Origin: Lycorma delicatula
Lineage: Eukaryota > Arthropoda > Insecta > Hemiptera > Fulgoridae
Length of the DNA: 64,000 nucleotides
Reading direction: 5' to 3'
NCBI RefSeq assembly: GCF_047948215.1
Contig: NC_134467.1
Span: 35,369,020 to 35,433,019, forward strand
Positions within the stretch are counted from its first letter, which is position 1. The number at the start of each line of letters is the position of its first letter. Below, piece after piece: positions 43,706 through 56,039 of this stretch. The notes below the pieces were generated by a model, which was given only the letters and a program-made list of their open reading frames with translations, made no database searches and was not told the DNA's origin. Position numbers and translations under genes: made by a program.

Positions 43706-44611
43706 TTTTTTTTTTTTTTTTTTGTCTTCAGTCATTTGACTGGTTTGATGCAGCTCTCCAAGATTCCCTATCTAGTGCTAGTCGTTTCATTTCAGTATAC
43801 CCTCTACATCCTACATCCCCAACAATTTGTTTTACATACTCCAAACGTGGCCTGCCTACACAATTTTTCCCTTCTACCTGTCCTTCCAATATTAAAGCGA
43901 CTATTCCAGGATGCCTTAGTATGTGACCTATAAGTCTGTTTCTTCTTTTAACTATATTTTTCCAAATGCTACTTTCTTCATCTATTTGCCGCAATACCTC
44001 TTCATTTGTCACTTTATCCACCCATCTGATTTTTAACATTCTCCTATAGCACCACATTTCAAAAGCTTCTAATCTTTTCTTCTCAGATACTCCGATTGTC
44101 CAAGTTTCACTTCCATATAAAGCGACACTCCAAACATACACTTTCAAAAATCTTTTCCTGACATTTAAATTCATTTTTGATGTAAACAAATTATATTTCT
44201 TACTGAAGGCTCGTTTAGCTTGTGCTATTCGGCATTTTATATCGCTCCTGCTTCGTCCATCTTTAGTAATTTTACTTCCCAAATAACAAAATTCTTCTAC
44301 CTCCATAATCTTTTCTCCTCCTATTTTCACATTCAGTGGTCCATCTTTGTTATTTCTACTACAATTCATTACTTTTGTTTTGTTCTTGTTTATTTTCATG
44401 CAATAGTTTTTGCGTAGGACTTCATCTATGCCGTTCATTGTTTCTTCTAAATCCTTTTTACTCTCGGCTAGAATTACTATATCATCAGCAAATCGTAGCA
44501 TCTTTATCTTTTCACCTTGTACTGTTACTCCGAATCTAAATTGTTCTTTAACGTCATTAACTGCTAGTTCCATGTAAAGATTAAAAAGTAACGGCGATAG
44601 GGAACATCCTT
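43706..44611 (-). mobile_element. LINE-A copy 7, open frame, with target duplication
   Basis: Flanked by the 11-bp repeat GTTTCTTTAAT at 43695-43705 and 44612-44622. The minus strand has one open frame through the element (43728-44627 including flank): GCSLSPLLFNLYMEL (motif B), LRFADDIVILAE (motif C), KINKNKTKVMNC, FCYLGSKITKDG, YVWSVALYGSETW, RLIGHILRHPGIVALILEG, GRPRLEYVKQIVGDVGCRG and ASNQSND. The absence of stops and the perfect duplication mark a recent, 5'-truncated insertion. It lacks the endonuclease and RT motifs 0-A, so it cannot act alone. Confidence 0.92.
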
Positions 44612-44622
44612 GTTTCTTTAAT

Positions 44623-45588
44623 ATCAAGAATAATTACACATAATTTTGCTGTATTCCCATATCAGTCACTAAAAATATATCTACCGTACTTCCATTAACA
44701 TCGAAAAGTAATTTTATCGTTAATTCATAACAGTTTCTAATCATTATAAGCTATTTCCATATATAATAATCGATATAAATCGTCAAATTATTCGATAAAA
44801 CAATATCGTTATTCAAGAATTTATTAGTCTGACCCAATTTAATAATACATATATGAATGTATATGTTATCGAATGCGACGGCGATGCCGCATATTCAAAA
44901 TAAAGGTTTAACTACGAGGTCTTATAACCATCATGAATTGATTAATCAATCAATTATTCGTAATATTCAATTCGTCACAAAAATAATGGTTGCAGTAATT
45001 TTTTATTATCATTAAACAGGTTTATAATGAATCGTATGAAATGTCATGGATATTTCAGAAATTCTATTAAACGCGTTTATTGCTTTTCATATTGACATGA
45101 TATTTTTTCTCTCATACTACTATAATTCTTAACTTATATAAAATATTACTTTAAAAATAATTATGTAATTAAAATTATAAAAAATATATTCTATTTTAAT
45201 TAGAAAATCTTTAATACGACCAAAATTTTATATTATTCATTTTTTTGCCCAAATAGTTTACCATAGAACACGTTAAATCATTTATTTATTTGCATTTGTT
45301 TTTCTTTTTCTATGTTTTTCTATTTGCCCAGTACCTCTTTATTCTTTCTGTTACCTCTTTCATTCGTTATTCAAAATGTTCAGTTCTATTGTTCTTGCGT
45401 TTTGGCGCTTGCTGGAACCTATTATTTCCAATATTTTAATATTCTCATTAAAATTTATTTTTCTCTTATAATTTCTTTAGTTCGTTTAGGTCTTCTTAGA
45501 TTTGTCTAAACCATATACGTTTAGTTTTATTTTACTTCAAAAGAAATGAAAAAATTTCTCTAGTCAATATACAGTTTATTCAATCTAA
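44623..45588. other. AT-rich sequence, no feature seen
   Basis: Chance frames only. A short ATGCGACGGCGATGCCGC block at 44873-44890 stands out in composition but has no partner. Confidence 0.4.
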
Positions 45589-45599
45589 ATTGAAGTTAA

Positions 45600-45897
45600 C
45601 CCACCGGGTTGGTCTAGTGGTGAACGCGTCTTCCCAAATCTGTTGATTCGGTAGTTGAGAGTTCCAGCGTTCAAGTCCTTGTAAAGTCAGTTATTTTTAC
45701 ACGGATTTGAATACTAGATCGTAGATACCGGTGTTCTTTGGTGGTGGTTGGGTTTCAATTATCCACACATCTCAAGAATGGTCGAACTGAGACTGTGCAA
45801 GACTACACTTCATTTACACTCATACATATCATCCTCTGAAATTATTATCTGAAAGGTAATTACCGAAGACTAAACAGGAAAAATAAAAAAATAAAAA
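45600..45897 (+). mobile_element. SINE-A copy 7, with target duplication
   Basis: Flanked by ATTGAAGTTAA at 45589-45599 and ATTGGAGTTAA at 45898-45908 (one mismatch). Head CCCACCGGGTTGGTCTAGTG. The palindromic arm is altered to AAATCTGTTGATTC. The body duplicates one GGTGGT unit (TTTGGTGGTGGTTGGG). Tail CCGAAGACTAAACAGG and an A-rich run. Confidence 0.88.
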
Positions 45898-45908
45898 ATT
45901 GGAGTTAA

Positions 45909-46701
<793 letters not shown>

Positions 46702-46776
46702 TACATACAAAGAATTAATTAATTATTTTTTTGTATATAATTAATTATATACAAAGAATTTTAAATATATATATTT

Positions 46777-47977
<1,201 letters not shown>

Positions 47978-48075
47978 CAGAATTTATATAGTATACAGAA
48001 TTTTAGAGCGCATATAAAATTAAATAAGAATGTATTATAAATATTATACATAATCATCAAATTATAATTTTGTAA

Positions 48076-48165
48076 AGTGTGAAAATACCATGCCTGACTG
48101 GGATTCGAAACCCAGACCTACAGATTACAAAATTATAATTTCATCTCGCCCTGTATAGCAATATC
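48076..48165 (-). mobile_element. SINE-B copy 5, fragment
   Basis: The minus strand reads GGGTTTCGAATCCCAGTCAG and GCATGGTATTTTCACAC, matching the T-arm and following bases of SINE-B copy 1. The head is degenerate (GGGCGAGATGAAATTATAAT). Confidence 0.5.
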
Positions 48166-48499
48166 TAACGGTAATCCTGGAAGCTAAAATATAAAAATAT
48201 TAAATAAACAATCACGGAGTTCGTTAGAACTTCGTCAGTAAGAGGTGACGAAATCAACAAACTACGTTTACAGTTCTAAATATGATCTAACCTAACAGTG
48301 AAATAAAACTGGGGGGAAAATAAACGTGAAAACATTTTATTTCAGTTCAATTAGATTAGTAATAAGGAATACTTTCAAAAAATACTTCGTATTTGATAGA
48401 CAACGTTTTTTTCTCATTTGATGAACCGCGGGACTCGAATATGTCATATGACATATTTAAAAATTTATTTGTTTTCTGTTGACATTATTTACATCAATC
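48166..48499. other. AT-rich sequence, nothing recognised
   Basis: No coding signal or repeat match. A direct TCATATGACATAT palindrome-like word occurs near 48448. Confidence 0.35.
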
Positions 48500-48910
48500 T
48501 TCTTATAATTAAATTTTCTACAATTTATGTTTAAAAAATGTATGATTTATTGCCAATTTAACAACGTTATTGTACGTCAAACGTAAAAAATGTGTTTTTT
48601 GAGCCTATTTTTTGCGTTTTACATGGAATATCTTAAAAACTAAGAGAGATACAGTTCTGGGATATACTTTTTTCGATTTCTCAGTTCAAAAACCATAAGA
48701 AACAATTGAATTTGTTCCTTAATTGACCTTCCCAGAATTTCAGAAAGCCTTAATTTACCCGGAGGAACTGAAACTCGGGCGAAATCTTTCACTCTGTATA
48801 ACTCGTTAACGAAGCGTTTTCGAACGTATATTTATATAAACTTTTTTCTTATTTTTAGCCTCTAGAATGAGTTATCAAAATACTGCTCTATCCTCCTGAA
48901 TCATCCTGTA
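48500..48910 (+). repeat. Interspersed repeat E, copy 2
   Basis: Matches 5090-5515 in order and continues further, ending CTCCTGAATCATCCTGTA. On the minus strand that end reads TACAGGATGATTCAGGAGG, a plausible transposon terminus next to TA-rich DNA. No open frame. Confidence 0.55.
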
Positions 48911-49755
48911 TATATATAAATTACTGCATTTTTTTTTAAATAAATTTTTCAGTAAAAATAAGGAATACGTTAAAATATAAATGGTTTAATACGCATGTAT
49001 TTGAGTGTAATGTTGCGTAAAAAGACTTAAACATACTTTCTTTAAAAAGGAAATTGGTTATAGACCATGATAAAAAGAGTAGGTGACAACATATGGCAAT
49101 AAATCACCAACAAAATATTTTCAATATGAAAAGAAAGTAAAAAAAAATAAATCAAAAAAATATAAAAGGAAAAACTGAAAAGTATTACGGAAGTAAAAGT
49201 ATGATTTACCACTTCATAAAAATGTACGAAAAACTGAAAAAGAAGTATAAACGCATTCAAGAAAAGACAATAATTCATTACGTTGTCCTGTTTTTCATTA
49301 TTATTCAAGGCATCAAAACTTATGAAAAGAATTTATTATCCAAGTGATATATATTTTTATTATGTACAAAACATATTTATCACCCTATGAAACAACATTT
49401 TTTTAAAAGTTTTGTTTTATATTACACTGCGTTTTAAAAAATTATCAAAAGATTTTCTGATAAATTTCTTTAAGTATTATGCTTATAAAGTCGTAGATGT
49501 ATATACAAAGTGTTCGTATGAAACGCAACCCAATTTGAAGAAAAATAATGTAAAATATTTAAATTTTTTGAATTAAAAACTACATACACAACGAATAATA
49601 AAATAATTAACTATATAAATAATAGAGATCCTACTAGAATAATAAATAACAATCAATTTAATTTAGATATACAGGGAGTATATTGGTTAAAATGCACAAA
49701 TTACGATCTGGAATATATCGGGATGTTGGTTAATCTTTTTCGATTAGAATTAATA
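48911..49755. other. AT-rich sequence, no feature seen
   Basis: Chance frames only; short near-repeat of ACAAAGTGTTCGTATGAAACGCAACCC at 49506-49532 hints at a mariner-2-like end (AAACGCAACCC), too short to call. Confidence 0.35.
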
Positions 49756-49760
49756 AACAG

Positions 49761-51470
49761 ATTAATTGCATAAAGGAAGATACAATTTTATTAGATACAT
49801 CCTAAAAAAAAATCATAATTACAACCTAAATAATTTTTTTAATATTCTTGAATATTCCAATAACTTTCATAAAACATATATCAAAAAATATTGTACATAT
49901 TTAAGTAATAAAACTGTAACAAATGAACAAACGAAATTTAGAAAGTATATATTATCCAAAAAGTATAGGGACAAGGGAAGCAATTTTAGGCCTCAGATTA
50001 ATAGTAGAAGGAAGATTAAAGAAAAAACAAACCAACATACTTGGCGTTTATAGAACTAGAAAAGGCATTCGATAACGTAGACTGGAATAAAATGTTCAGC
50101 ATTTTAAAAAAATTAGGGTTCAAATACAGAGATAGAAGAACAATTGCTAACATGTACAGGAACCAAACAGCAACAGTAACAATTAAAGAACATAAGAAAG
50201 AAGCCGTAATAAGAAAGGGAGTCCGACAAGGATGTTCCCTATCTCCGTTACTGTTTAATCTTTACATGGAACTAGCCGTTAATGATGTTAAAGAACAATT
50301 TAGATTCGGAGTAACAGTACAAGGTGAAATGATAAAGATGCTACGATTTGCTGATGATATAGTAATTCTTTCTGAGAGTAAAAAGGATTTAGAAGAGACA
50401 GTGAACGGTATGGATGAAGTCCTACGCAAGAACTATCGCATGAAAATAAACAAGAACACAACAAAAGTAATGAAATGTAGTAGAAATAACAAAGATGGAC
50501 CACTGAATGTGAAAATAGGAGCAGAAAAGATTATGGAGGTAGAAAAATTTTGTTATTTGGGAAGTAGAATTACTAAAGATGTACGAAGCAGGAGCGATAT
50601 AAAATGCCGAATAGCACAAGCTAAACGAGCCTTCAGTAAGAAATATAATTTGTTTACATCAAAAATTAATTTAAATGTCAGGAAAAGATTTTTGAAAGTA
50701 TATCTTTGGAGTGTCGCTTTATATGGAAGTGAAACTTGGACGATCGGAGTATCTGAGAAGAAAAGATTAGAAGCTTTTGAAATGTGGTGCAATAGGAGAA
50801 TGTTAAAAATCAGATGGGTGGATAAAGTGACAAATGAAGAGGTATTGCGACAAATAGATGAAGAAAGAAGCAGTTGGAAAAATATAGTTATAAGAAGAGA
50901 CAGACTTATAGGCCACATACTAAGGCATCCTGGAATAGTCGCTTTAATATTGGAAGGACAGGTAGAAGGAAAAAATTGTGTAGGCAGGCCACGTTTGGAA
51001 TATGTAAAACAAATTGTTAGGGATGTAGGATGTAGAGGGTATACTGAAATGAAACGACTAGCACTAGATAGGGAATCTTGGAGAGCTGCATCAAACCAGT
51101 CAAATGACTGAAGACAAAAAAAAATATTATCCAAACAAATATTACACAAAAATTTTGATTTATAGGTTGGTAATACTGTTTCATACTAATAAACATAAAA
51201 ATTGAGACCTTCGTACTGACATGTCGGATAACGTTAACTCTATTTTACCTTTTGACAATCAACTGTTACATTTATATTTTTATAAAAATTCAATTTAGTA
51301 TGATTAATAATATGTGAAGAAAATAATTATAAAGTATAACACATCATTGTTCCTGAGGATAGATTAATAATCCGAAAGCGCTCGAACATTACTATTTAAG
51401 ATTGCTGGTAAGTGGAAACTATTATATAAATAATTTATATATTAATACCAACATGCCATGTTAAAAAAAT
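49761..51470 (+). mobile_element. Penelope-like element 3' end, split by LINE-A copy 8
   Basis: The left part (to 49960) encodes RYNFIRYILKKNHNYNLNN, ILEYSNNFHKTYIKKYCTYL, alignable with the GIY-YIG C-terminal sequence at 16293-16424. The right part (51136-51470) carries the 3' noncoding region: TTGTTCCTGAGGATAG, CCGAAAGCGCTCGAAC and a run ending TATATTAATACCAACATGCC, similar to 16680-16730 and the complement of 15890-15960. The LINE lies between, bounded by its own target duplication. Confidence 0.62.
49961..51123 (+). mobile_element. LINE-A copy 8, youngest-looking copy, with target duplication
   Basis: Flanked by the perfect 12-bp duplication ATATTATCCAAA (49949-49960, 51124-51135). Starts at KSIGTREAILGLRLIVEG; one extra A in GRLKKK shifts frame near 50025. 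From 50041 to 51111 the frame is open for 356 codons: AFIELEKAFDNVDWNKM (motif A; the first Asp of the usual FIDLEKAFDN is Glu), GVRQGCSLSPLLFNLYMEL, LRFADDIVILSE, KINKNTTKVMKC, YLWSVALYGSETW, HILRHPGIVALI, GRPRLEYVKQIVRDVGCRG, ASNQSND. The stop is followed by AGAC and the A tail. Confidence 0.92.
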
Positions 51471-52615
51471 TAATAAATAACTACTGCTTACACAAAAAAT
51501 ATCTTTTAATATAACATTTTCTTTTTTTACACTTTATAATCTCAATTATTAAATAATTACATTATTTTTTTATGTATATTGAGATATTAAATAAGAAACC
51601 ATAATTATAGATCTAATTTTTGTCGGAAAAACAAATTTAATTCCTATAGATCAAATGCAAAAAAAAAAAAGGTTAAATTTGACATTGGACTACGAAAGTT
51701 CCTTCTTTTCTTGAGTACATATCTTCTTTTTATCTTCCTCCTTCTCCATAGTAAATTTTATTTCTAGTTTTTTTTTACATTCGTAATTCAGTATACTTAC
51801 AGTTTATTATATATACTAATTGGTCAATCCCGACTTCATTTTATCTTTATTTGTAATATCCAAGATGTTTCTTTCTATATATGTAAAGAAACTTGTTATG
51901 TTACTGCCATTATTAGCAGATTTTTGTACTTAATATGTTAATATCCATTATTAAAATTAGTATTTCTTTATATAACAAATAACACACATCACTCTCACAA
52001 AGGTGAATAAAAAATATATTCAAACTATGGCTACTTGTATATTTAATTGATAGCCGTAAATTAGTGTTACGGTGAAAATAATGTAAAGAAATTCTGTTAT
52101 CTAAATATACACTGATTGTGATTATAAAACCATCGAAATGCGCATATAATTTGAAATATTTTTATCATACATTATTTAATTATTTTTCCTTTAATAGAAT
52201 TCGATACATACTATAATTATATTTTATCAAGTATCACGTTAATAATTTTAAAGCAATTAACGTTGAAATCCAATTACCAAGTTACGTCATTAACAAAAAC
52301 ATTTGATCCTAATTTAAATTAAGTATAATTACCTCCCCTTCACAGCATCACCTGCGCTGTATGGTTACTTGCGTTTCCCATAGCGATCAATCTTTTTATT
52401 TTAAGTTTATTAATCAAGTAACAGGAGGCAGGTGTACCTAATTACACAAACAGAAATTGTGGCAGTGACTGTGTTGGTTGAGACACAGCGCCGTATACTT
52501 TGGCAACCCTTAAAAAATTGAAATTAAAAAAAATAACCGATAATGTTTTTTAATGTTTATATGAAGATTATTTGCAAGCACAAATCTACTGTAATCTCGT
52601 TTACTATAGTCGGGA
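51471..52615. other. AT-rich sequence, no feature seen
   Basis: Chance frames only. A slightly GC-richer part at 52330-52510 has no recognised match. Confidence 0.4.
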
Positions 52616-52859
52616 TTGGGAAAATTAAAGTTATGGTTTAAAAAATGTTTTACCTATGTTCATCCCATTTCAAGGTCGAATTTCAAAAATCTAGAAATCG
52701 AGTTTTTTCACGATTGTTTTACTTCATTTTTTACCGAGAAATTAAATAAAATAACAAGGTTTGAAAAAAAAATGCTAAAATCAATTGTAACCCTTGAAAC
52801 TCAGAATGTAACTAAAAATATCCAGAAATTTATTTTTAGATTTTCTAATCAAAAGTTCA

Positions 52860-53065
52860 AACCCAGCTCGTACATCCCAACCCCGTATGGGGTTGGGATG
52901 CGAAAACACCCACCTCGTGAGGTTACACCACCCCCTCCATTCCGTGCCATGAGGGGCTTTACCGGAGGTCGTCTTTTGACCCTCTAACTGATTACATTTT
53001 ATAGTCATCATCCAGACCTCAGTCGGGATGCCACCGACGTAAATTCCTCGGCAGACATTTACATT
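52860..53065 (+). other. GC-rich block with a 12-bp-stem hairpin
   Basis: Abruptly GC-rich between AT-rich flanks. It starts with a perfect inverted repeat (52873-52884 with 52889-52900, loop GTAT), then CCATGAGGGGCTTTACCGG and GACCTCAGTCGGGATGCCAC. It looks like part of a retroelement noncoding end. The frame crossing it (52616-52987) is half AT-rich DNA and half this block, so I do not call it a gene. Confidence 0.4.
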
Positions 53066-53153
53066 ACTAAATAATTATAAATTAGAGTAATAAATACTCA
53101 CAGTTAACAATTTATTAAAGTTTGTTGCTTCAACCGGGCAGATCTCCATTACT

Positions 53154-53157
<4 letters not shown>

Positions 53158-53201
<44 letters not shown>
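53158..53201. repeat. (TA)n microsatellite
   Basis: About 21 TA units; a second, shorter TA run follows at about 53251-53271. Confidence 0.9.
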
Positions 53202-53202
<1 letters not shown>

Positions 53203-53237
53203 TAGCAGAAACGAGACAATGCTTCGCTAAGCTAGAT

Positions 53238-53268
<31 letters not shown>

Positions 53269-53274
53269 TACAGA

Positions 53275-53590
53275 TTAACCCAATTGAACGTTTGATAAAA
53301 CATTAATAACTGAACATTACAGAACCTCACAAAATTTAAACTTTCACTGTAAAAATCAAAATTTAAATAAATCCAATTGGCAAAACAACAGCACTACCTA
53401 TCGGATTTAATTCAAAAATAGATTTATCCATCTATCGGATTTAATTCCAAACATAGTTGGTGGAAAATAACTTTTTAATGAAATATGATTAAGAAATATG
53501 GCTGAAAAATCATCATAATTAATACTGAACATTAAGAAACTTACCAAACATTACGGAATTTCACAAAATTTAACCTTTTACTTTTATAGA
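53275..53590 (-). repeat. Repeat F, copy 2
   Basis: Blocks AACGTTTGATAAAACATTAA, GAACCTCACAAAATTTAAAC and, 240 bp on, ATTACGGAATTTCACAAAAT match the left part of 14940-15020. The long pyrimidine tract of the other copy is absent here. Confidence 0.45.
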
Positions 53591-53738
53591 AGTAATAATG
53601 TAAATAAATATGTATTTTGTGATAATAGAAAACCAGTACTGATAATATTAATTAACAATGAATTCAGTTAGTGAGCGATATTGACGGCGGGTGAATTTTA
53701 ATTTAAAAATGATAAAGACTAATTATATACATATATAT

Positions 53739-54378
53739 TGTTACTACATATATGCCTAATTTAACATCGGCGGGTGAACTGTATGGCAACTGAGTTGCGA
53801 ACGGACGCACAGTATACGGACGCGCTGACACAAACATCACTCCCATCGCGCAGATGACCACTCAGTTCTCCCACCATAGCGGCACTGCAGCCCCCCCAAC
53901 TCTCAGGCTCCAATTAAAGAGCGTTCACGCGAGTGAATTTATAATTCATCGTCGATCACCATCTGAAGAAAAAGTTGAAAGAAGAAGAAGTCCTCTGGCC
54001 GGTTCAACGTGGGACCTCCCGGCGGATGCCAACATTCTCGCCGGAGCAGCACGCTCCACCTCCTCGGTCTTCAATCGCCCTGGCTGCGGCGGACTCAGCA
54101 ACAAGAACGGGCCCAGCGTGGAATCGTTCGTGGAGAACGGCCGCGCCGGCGAAGGACGACCGACACTGCGGGGCTCTGGAAGCCATCACTGCCACGCTGT
54201 AATGAAGACCCAACTGCCGCTGAGGGAAAGCCCGGTCGGATTTCAATGGACCTCCCCGACTTCGCTGGAGACCAGCTTCCGGACCCAACAGCTCTTCTCA
54301 GAGCTAACGGTAAAAACGGCCCTTTTTAGGGCCACCACAAGGTTATGAATTACGTGTCGTTGAAGCCATTCGGCGACA
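53739..54378 (+). mobile_element. Probable solo LTR, about 640 bp, GC-rich
   Basis: Starts TGTTACTAC and ends GGCGACA, the TG...CA pattern of LTRs, with ATAT on both sides as a possible 4-bp duplication (weak, because both flanks are TA runs). The interior changes from AT-rich to more than half GC, including CGGCGGGTGAACTG and GCGAACGGACGC. No internal region, primer-binding site or partner LTR follows, so it would be a solo LTR left by recombination. The 164-codon frame inside is low-complexity and overlaps equally long frames on both strands, so I do not call it coding. No pol or gag remains. Confidence 0.5.
54318..54333 (+). promoter_or_regulatory. Histone-type mRNA 3' stem-loop inside the LTR
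   Basis: GGCCCT-TTTT-AGGGCC: a six-base stem starting GG, closed by a T-A pair under a four-T loop, preceded by AAAAAC and followed by ACCACA. It satisfies the invariant positions of the metazoan replication-dependent histone mRNA 3' element bound by SLBP. No histone coding sequence lies upstream on either strand. Whether SLBP binds it is an inference. Confidence 0.7.
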
Positions 54379-54379
54379 A

Positions 54380-55190
54380 TATATATATATTTTAATCATT
54401 GATGGATAAAAAAATTGTGATACTATGTCGAGTAGTGATACCATTATAGTAGAATGAGGGAAAAATAAAAAAATACGATAAAAAAATATTATTCATTATT
54501 CGATATTATTGAATTCATTAACCTACATTATGGTGTTTATATTAAAAAAAAGGTTTATAAAATATATGATTATATCGATCCTTTTGAACAAACTACCAGC
54601 TTAGTTTACTTAATAACATTTTCCAGTGTGCTTTTTTTCTTTTTACCCCTAATATTCACTTCACTTTACAATAATTCTAAAACTTCTGTTTTTTTTTTTT
54701 TTTTTTTTAATTTGTTTAAATAATAAATGACATAATTATTTTAATTATTGTCAAGTAAGTGAGTGAAGAAATATGCATTAATTAAATACGCTTGTAAATA
54801 TGGTTTTTAACTGTAATAAACGTTTTATTTATTTTTTTTTTTTTGTTTTTTTACTTTTATTTTGTATTTATTCTTTTTAGATTAACTGCAAATTTTAACC
54901 TAGGATTTCGAGTGGGTGTTCAGAATTATAATTTTTTATAAAGTGTAAATGAAATTTTTTTTCATTTAACTATTTAATACTGAAATTTTTTTTCTCAGAT
55001 TTAACGTAATTTTTCTTCATTATTTTTAATTAAATAAATTAAAGAATAAAAAAAACAAACACAAAATGTAAACAAATTTCGAGAGTGAAAACGTTTTTAT
55101 TTTTTGCCGCAGTTTTTAATTTACAATCTGTTCCTCTTCACCGTAACCATAAAATAATTTATAAAAAGTTTGATGTGTCTTCTGATTATA
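54380..55190. other. AT-rich sequence, no feature seen
   Basis: Long T runs and chance frames; no coding or repeat signature. Confidence 0.4.
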
Positions 55191-55192
55191 AA

Positions 55193-55558
55193 ACTTTTTT
55201 TTACAATCAGAAGTTAATAATTGTTAATAAATCAATTTATCTAAATAAAAAAAAACTTAAAAAAAGGAGATATTCGATCGAATCGATGTGCCTTCCGCTT
55301 GTAAGATCAAATATTTCATTAATTAAAATTTTATTTGACTAAACTCTGGGATCAATGAAAATAAGTACCACTTATGATAGTCGTTGAAAAGCCCTCAATG
55401 AGAACTTATTACTACAGTTTTGGGCTTTTTTGGATATTTTTGGTAAAGTCGATTCAATCAAAAGGGTAGGTGCACAACTAGATGTTAACAACAGTTCTAA
55501 ATCCAAAAAAATCAACATTATATGGTTAATCGTGTTTGAGTTATGCGAGATACGTACA
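55193..55558 (+). repeat. Repeat C, copy 4, right part replaced
   Basis: Matches copies 1-3 from the ACAATCAGAAGTTAATAATT block through GCCTTCCGCTTGTAAGATC and GACTAAACTCTGGGATCAAT to GTGTTTGAGTTATGCGAGAT. It stops there, and a pogo-like transposase fragment begins at once. The terminal 110 bp or so are missing. Confidence 0.62.
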
Positions 55559-56035
55559 TTATGTATTTGTGAAAATGTAATATATATTGTTCATAAGCGT
55601 CTAGAAGTCGTTGAGAAATGGTGGCCTTTCGTCTTATTGGCAAATGATTTGGTGCAAAAAATCGTGTTATCGATCCACGGCTTGCTTTGAAATCAACTTT
55701 ATTCAATGATGTAGCGATTTCACGAGTAAAATATCGTTGTGACAGCATAACCGCATTTCCTTTTCTCCATAACAAAGTCATACAACTTTTTTTCTACGTG
55801 TCTGTGTATTTTGGTTTTAAGCCACGAAAAGATCTTTTATTACCAGTGCCTTTCACCAGAAGTTGTTTCTTTTTACGCCAGTCTCGAATGCAACTTTCAT
55901 CTACGTCAAATCTTCTTCATGCCGCCCGATTTCCAATTTTTTCAGCCTCTTCTATAACGCGCAATTTTTCATTTACTGTAAAAGATCGTTGACGCTGTCC
56001 TTTTTTAACTCGTTTTAATTCCGTAATTAAAATAA
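55555..56035 (-). pseudogene. Pogo/Tigger-like transposase, N-terminal DNA-binding half
   Basis: On the minus strand: GQRQRSFTVNEKLRVIEEAE, KIGNRAA, a stop, RRFDVDESCIRDWRKKKQLL (psq/Brinker-type HTH), GNKRSFRG, a stop, then REIATSLNKVDFKASRGS and PIRRKATISQRLLDAYEQY (CENP-B-type second HTH). This order matches the tandem HTH region of pogo-like transposases. It ends before the DDE catalytic domain, right where repeat C copy 4 is cut. At least two stops and one frameshift. Confidence 0.78.
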
Positions 56036-56039
56036 ATCA

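Noticed and set aside
52616..52987. 123-codon ORF ending in a proline-rich stretch
   Set aside because: It joins AT-rich DNA to a GC-rich repeat-like block; no domain or codon signal.
54318..54333. A histone gene upstream of the stem-loop
   Set aside because: No histone H1, H2A, H2B, H3 or H4 signature is readable in any frame of the preceding kilobase.
53854..54348. 164-codon frame in the GC-rich island as a gene
   Set aside because: Comparable frames exist in other phases and on the other strand, the composition is GC-driven, and I see no domain; the segment has LTR-like ends instead.
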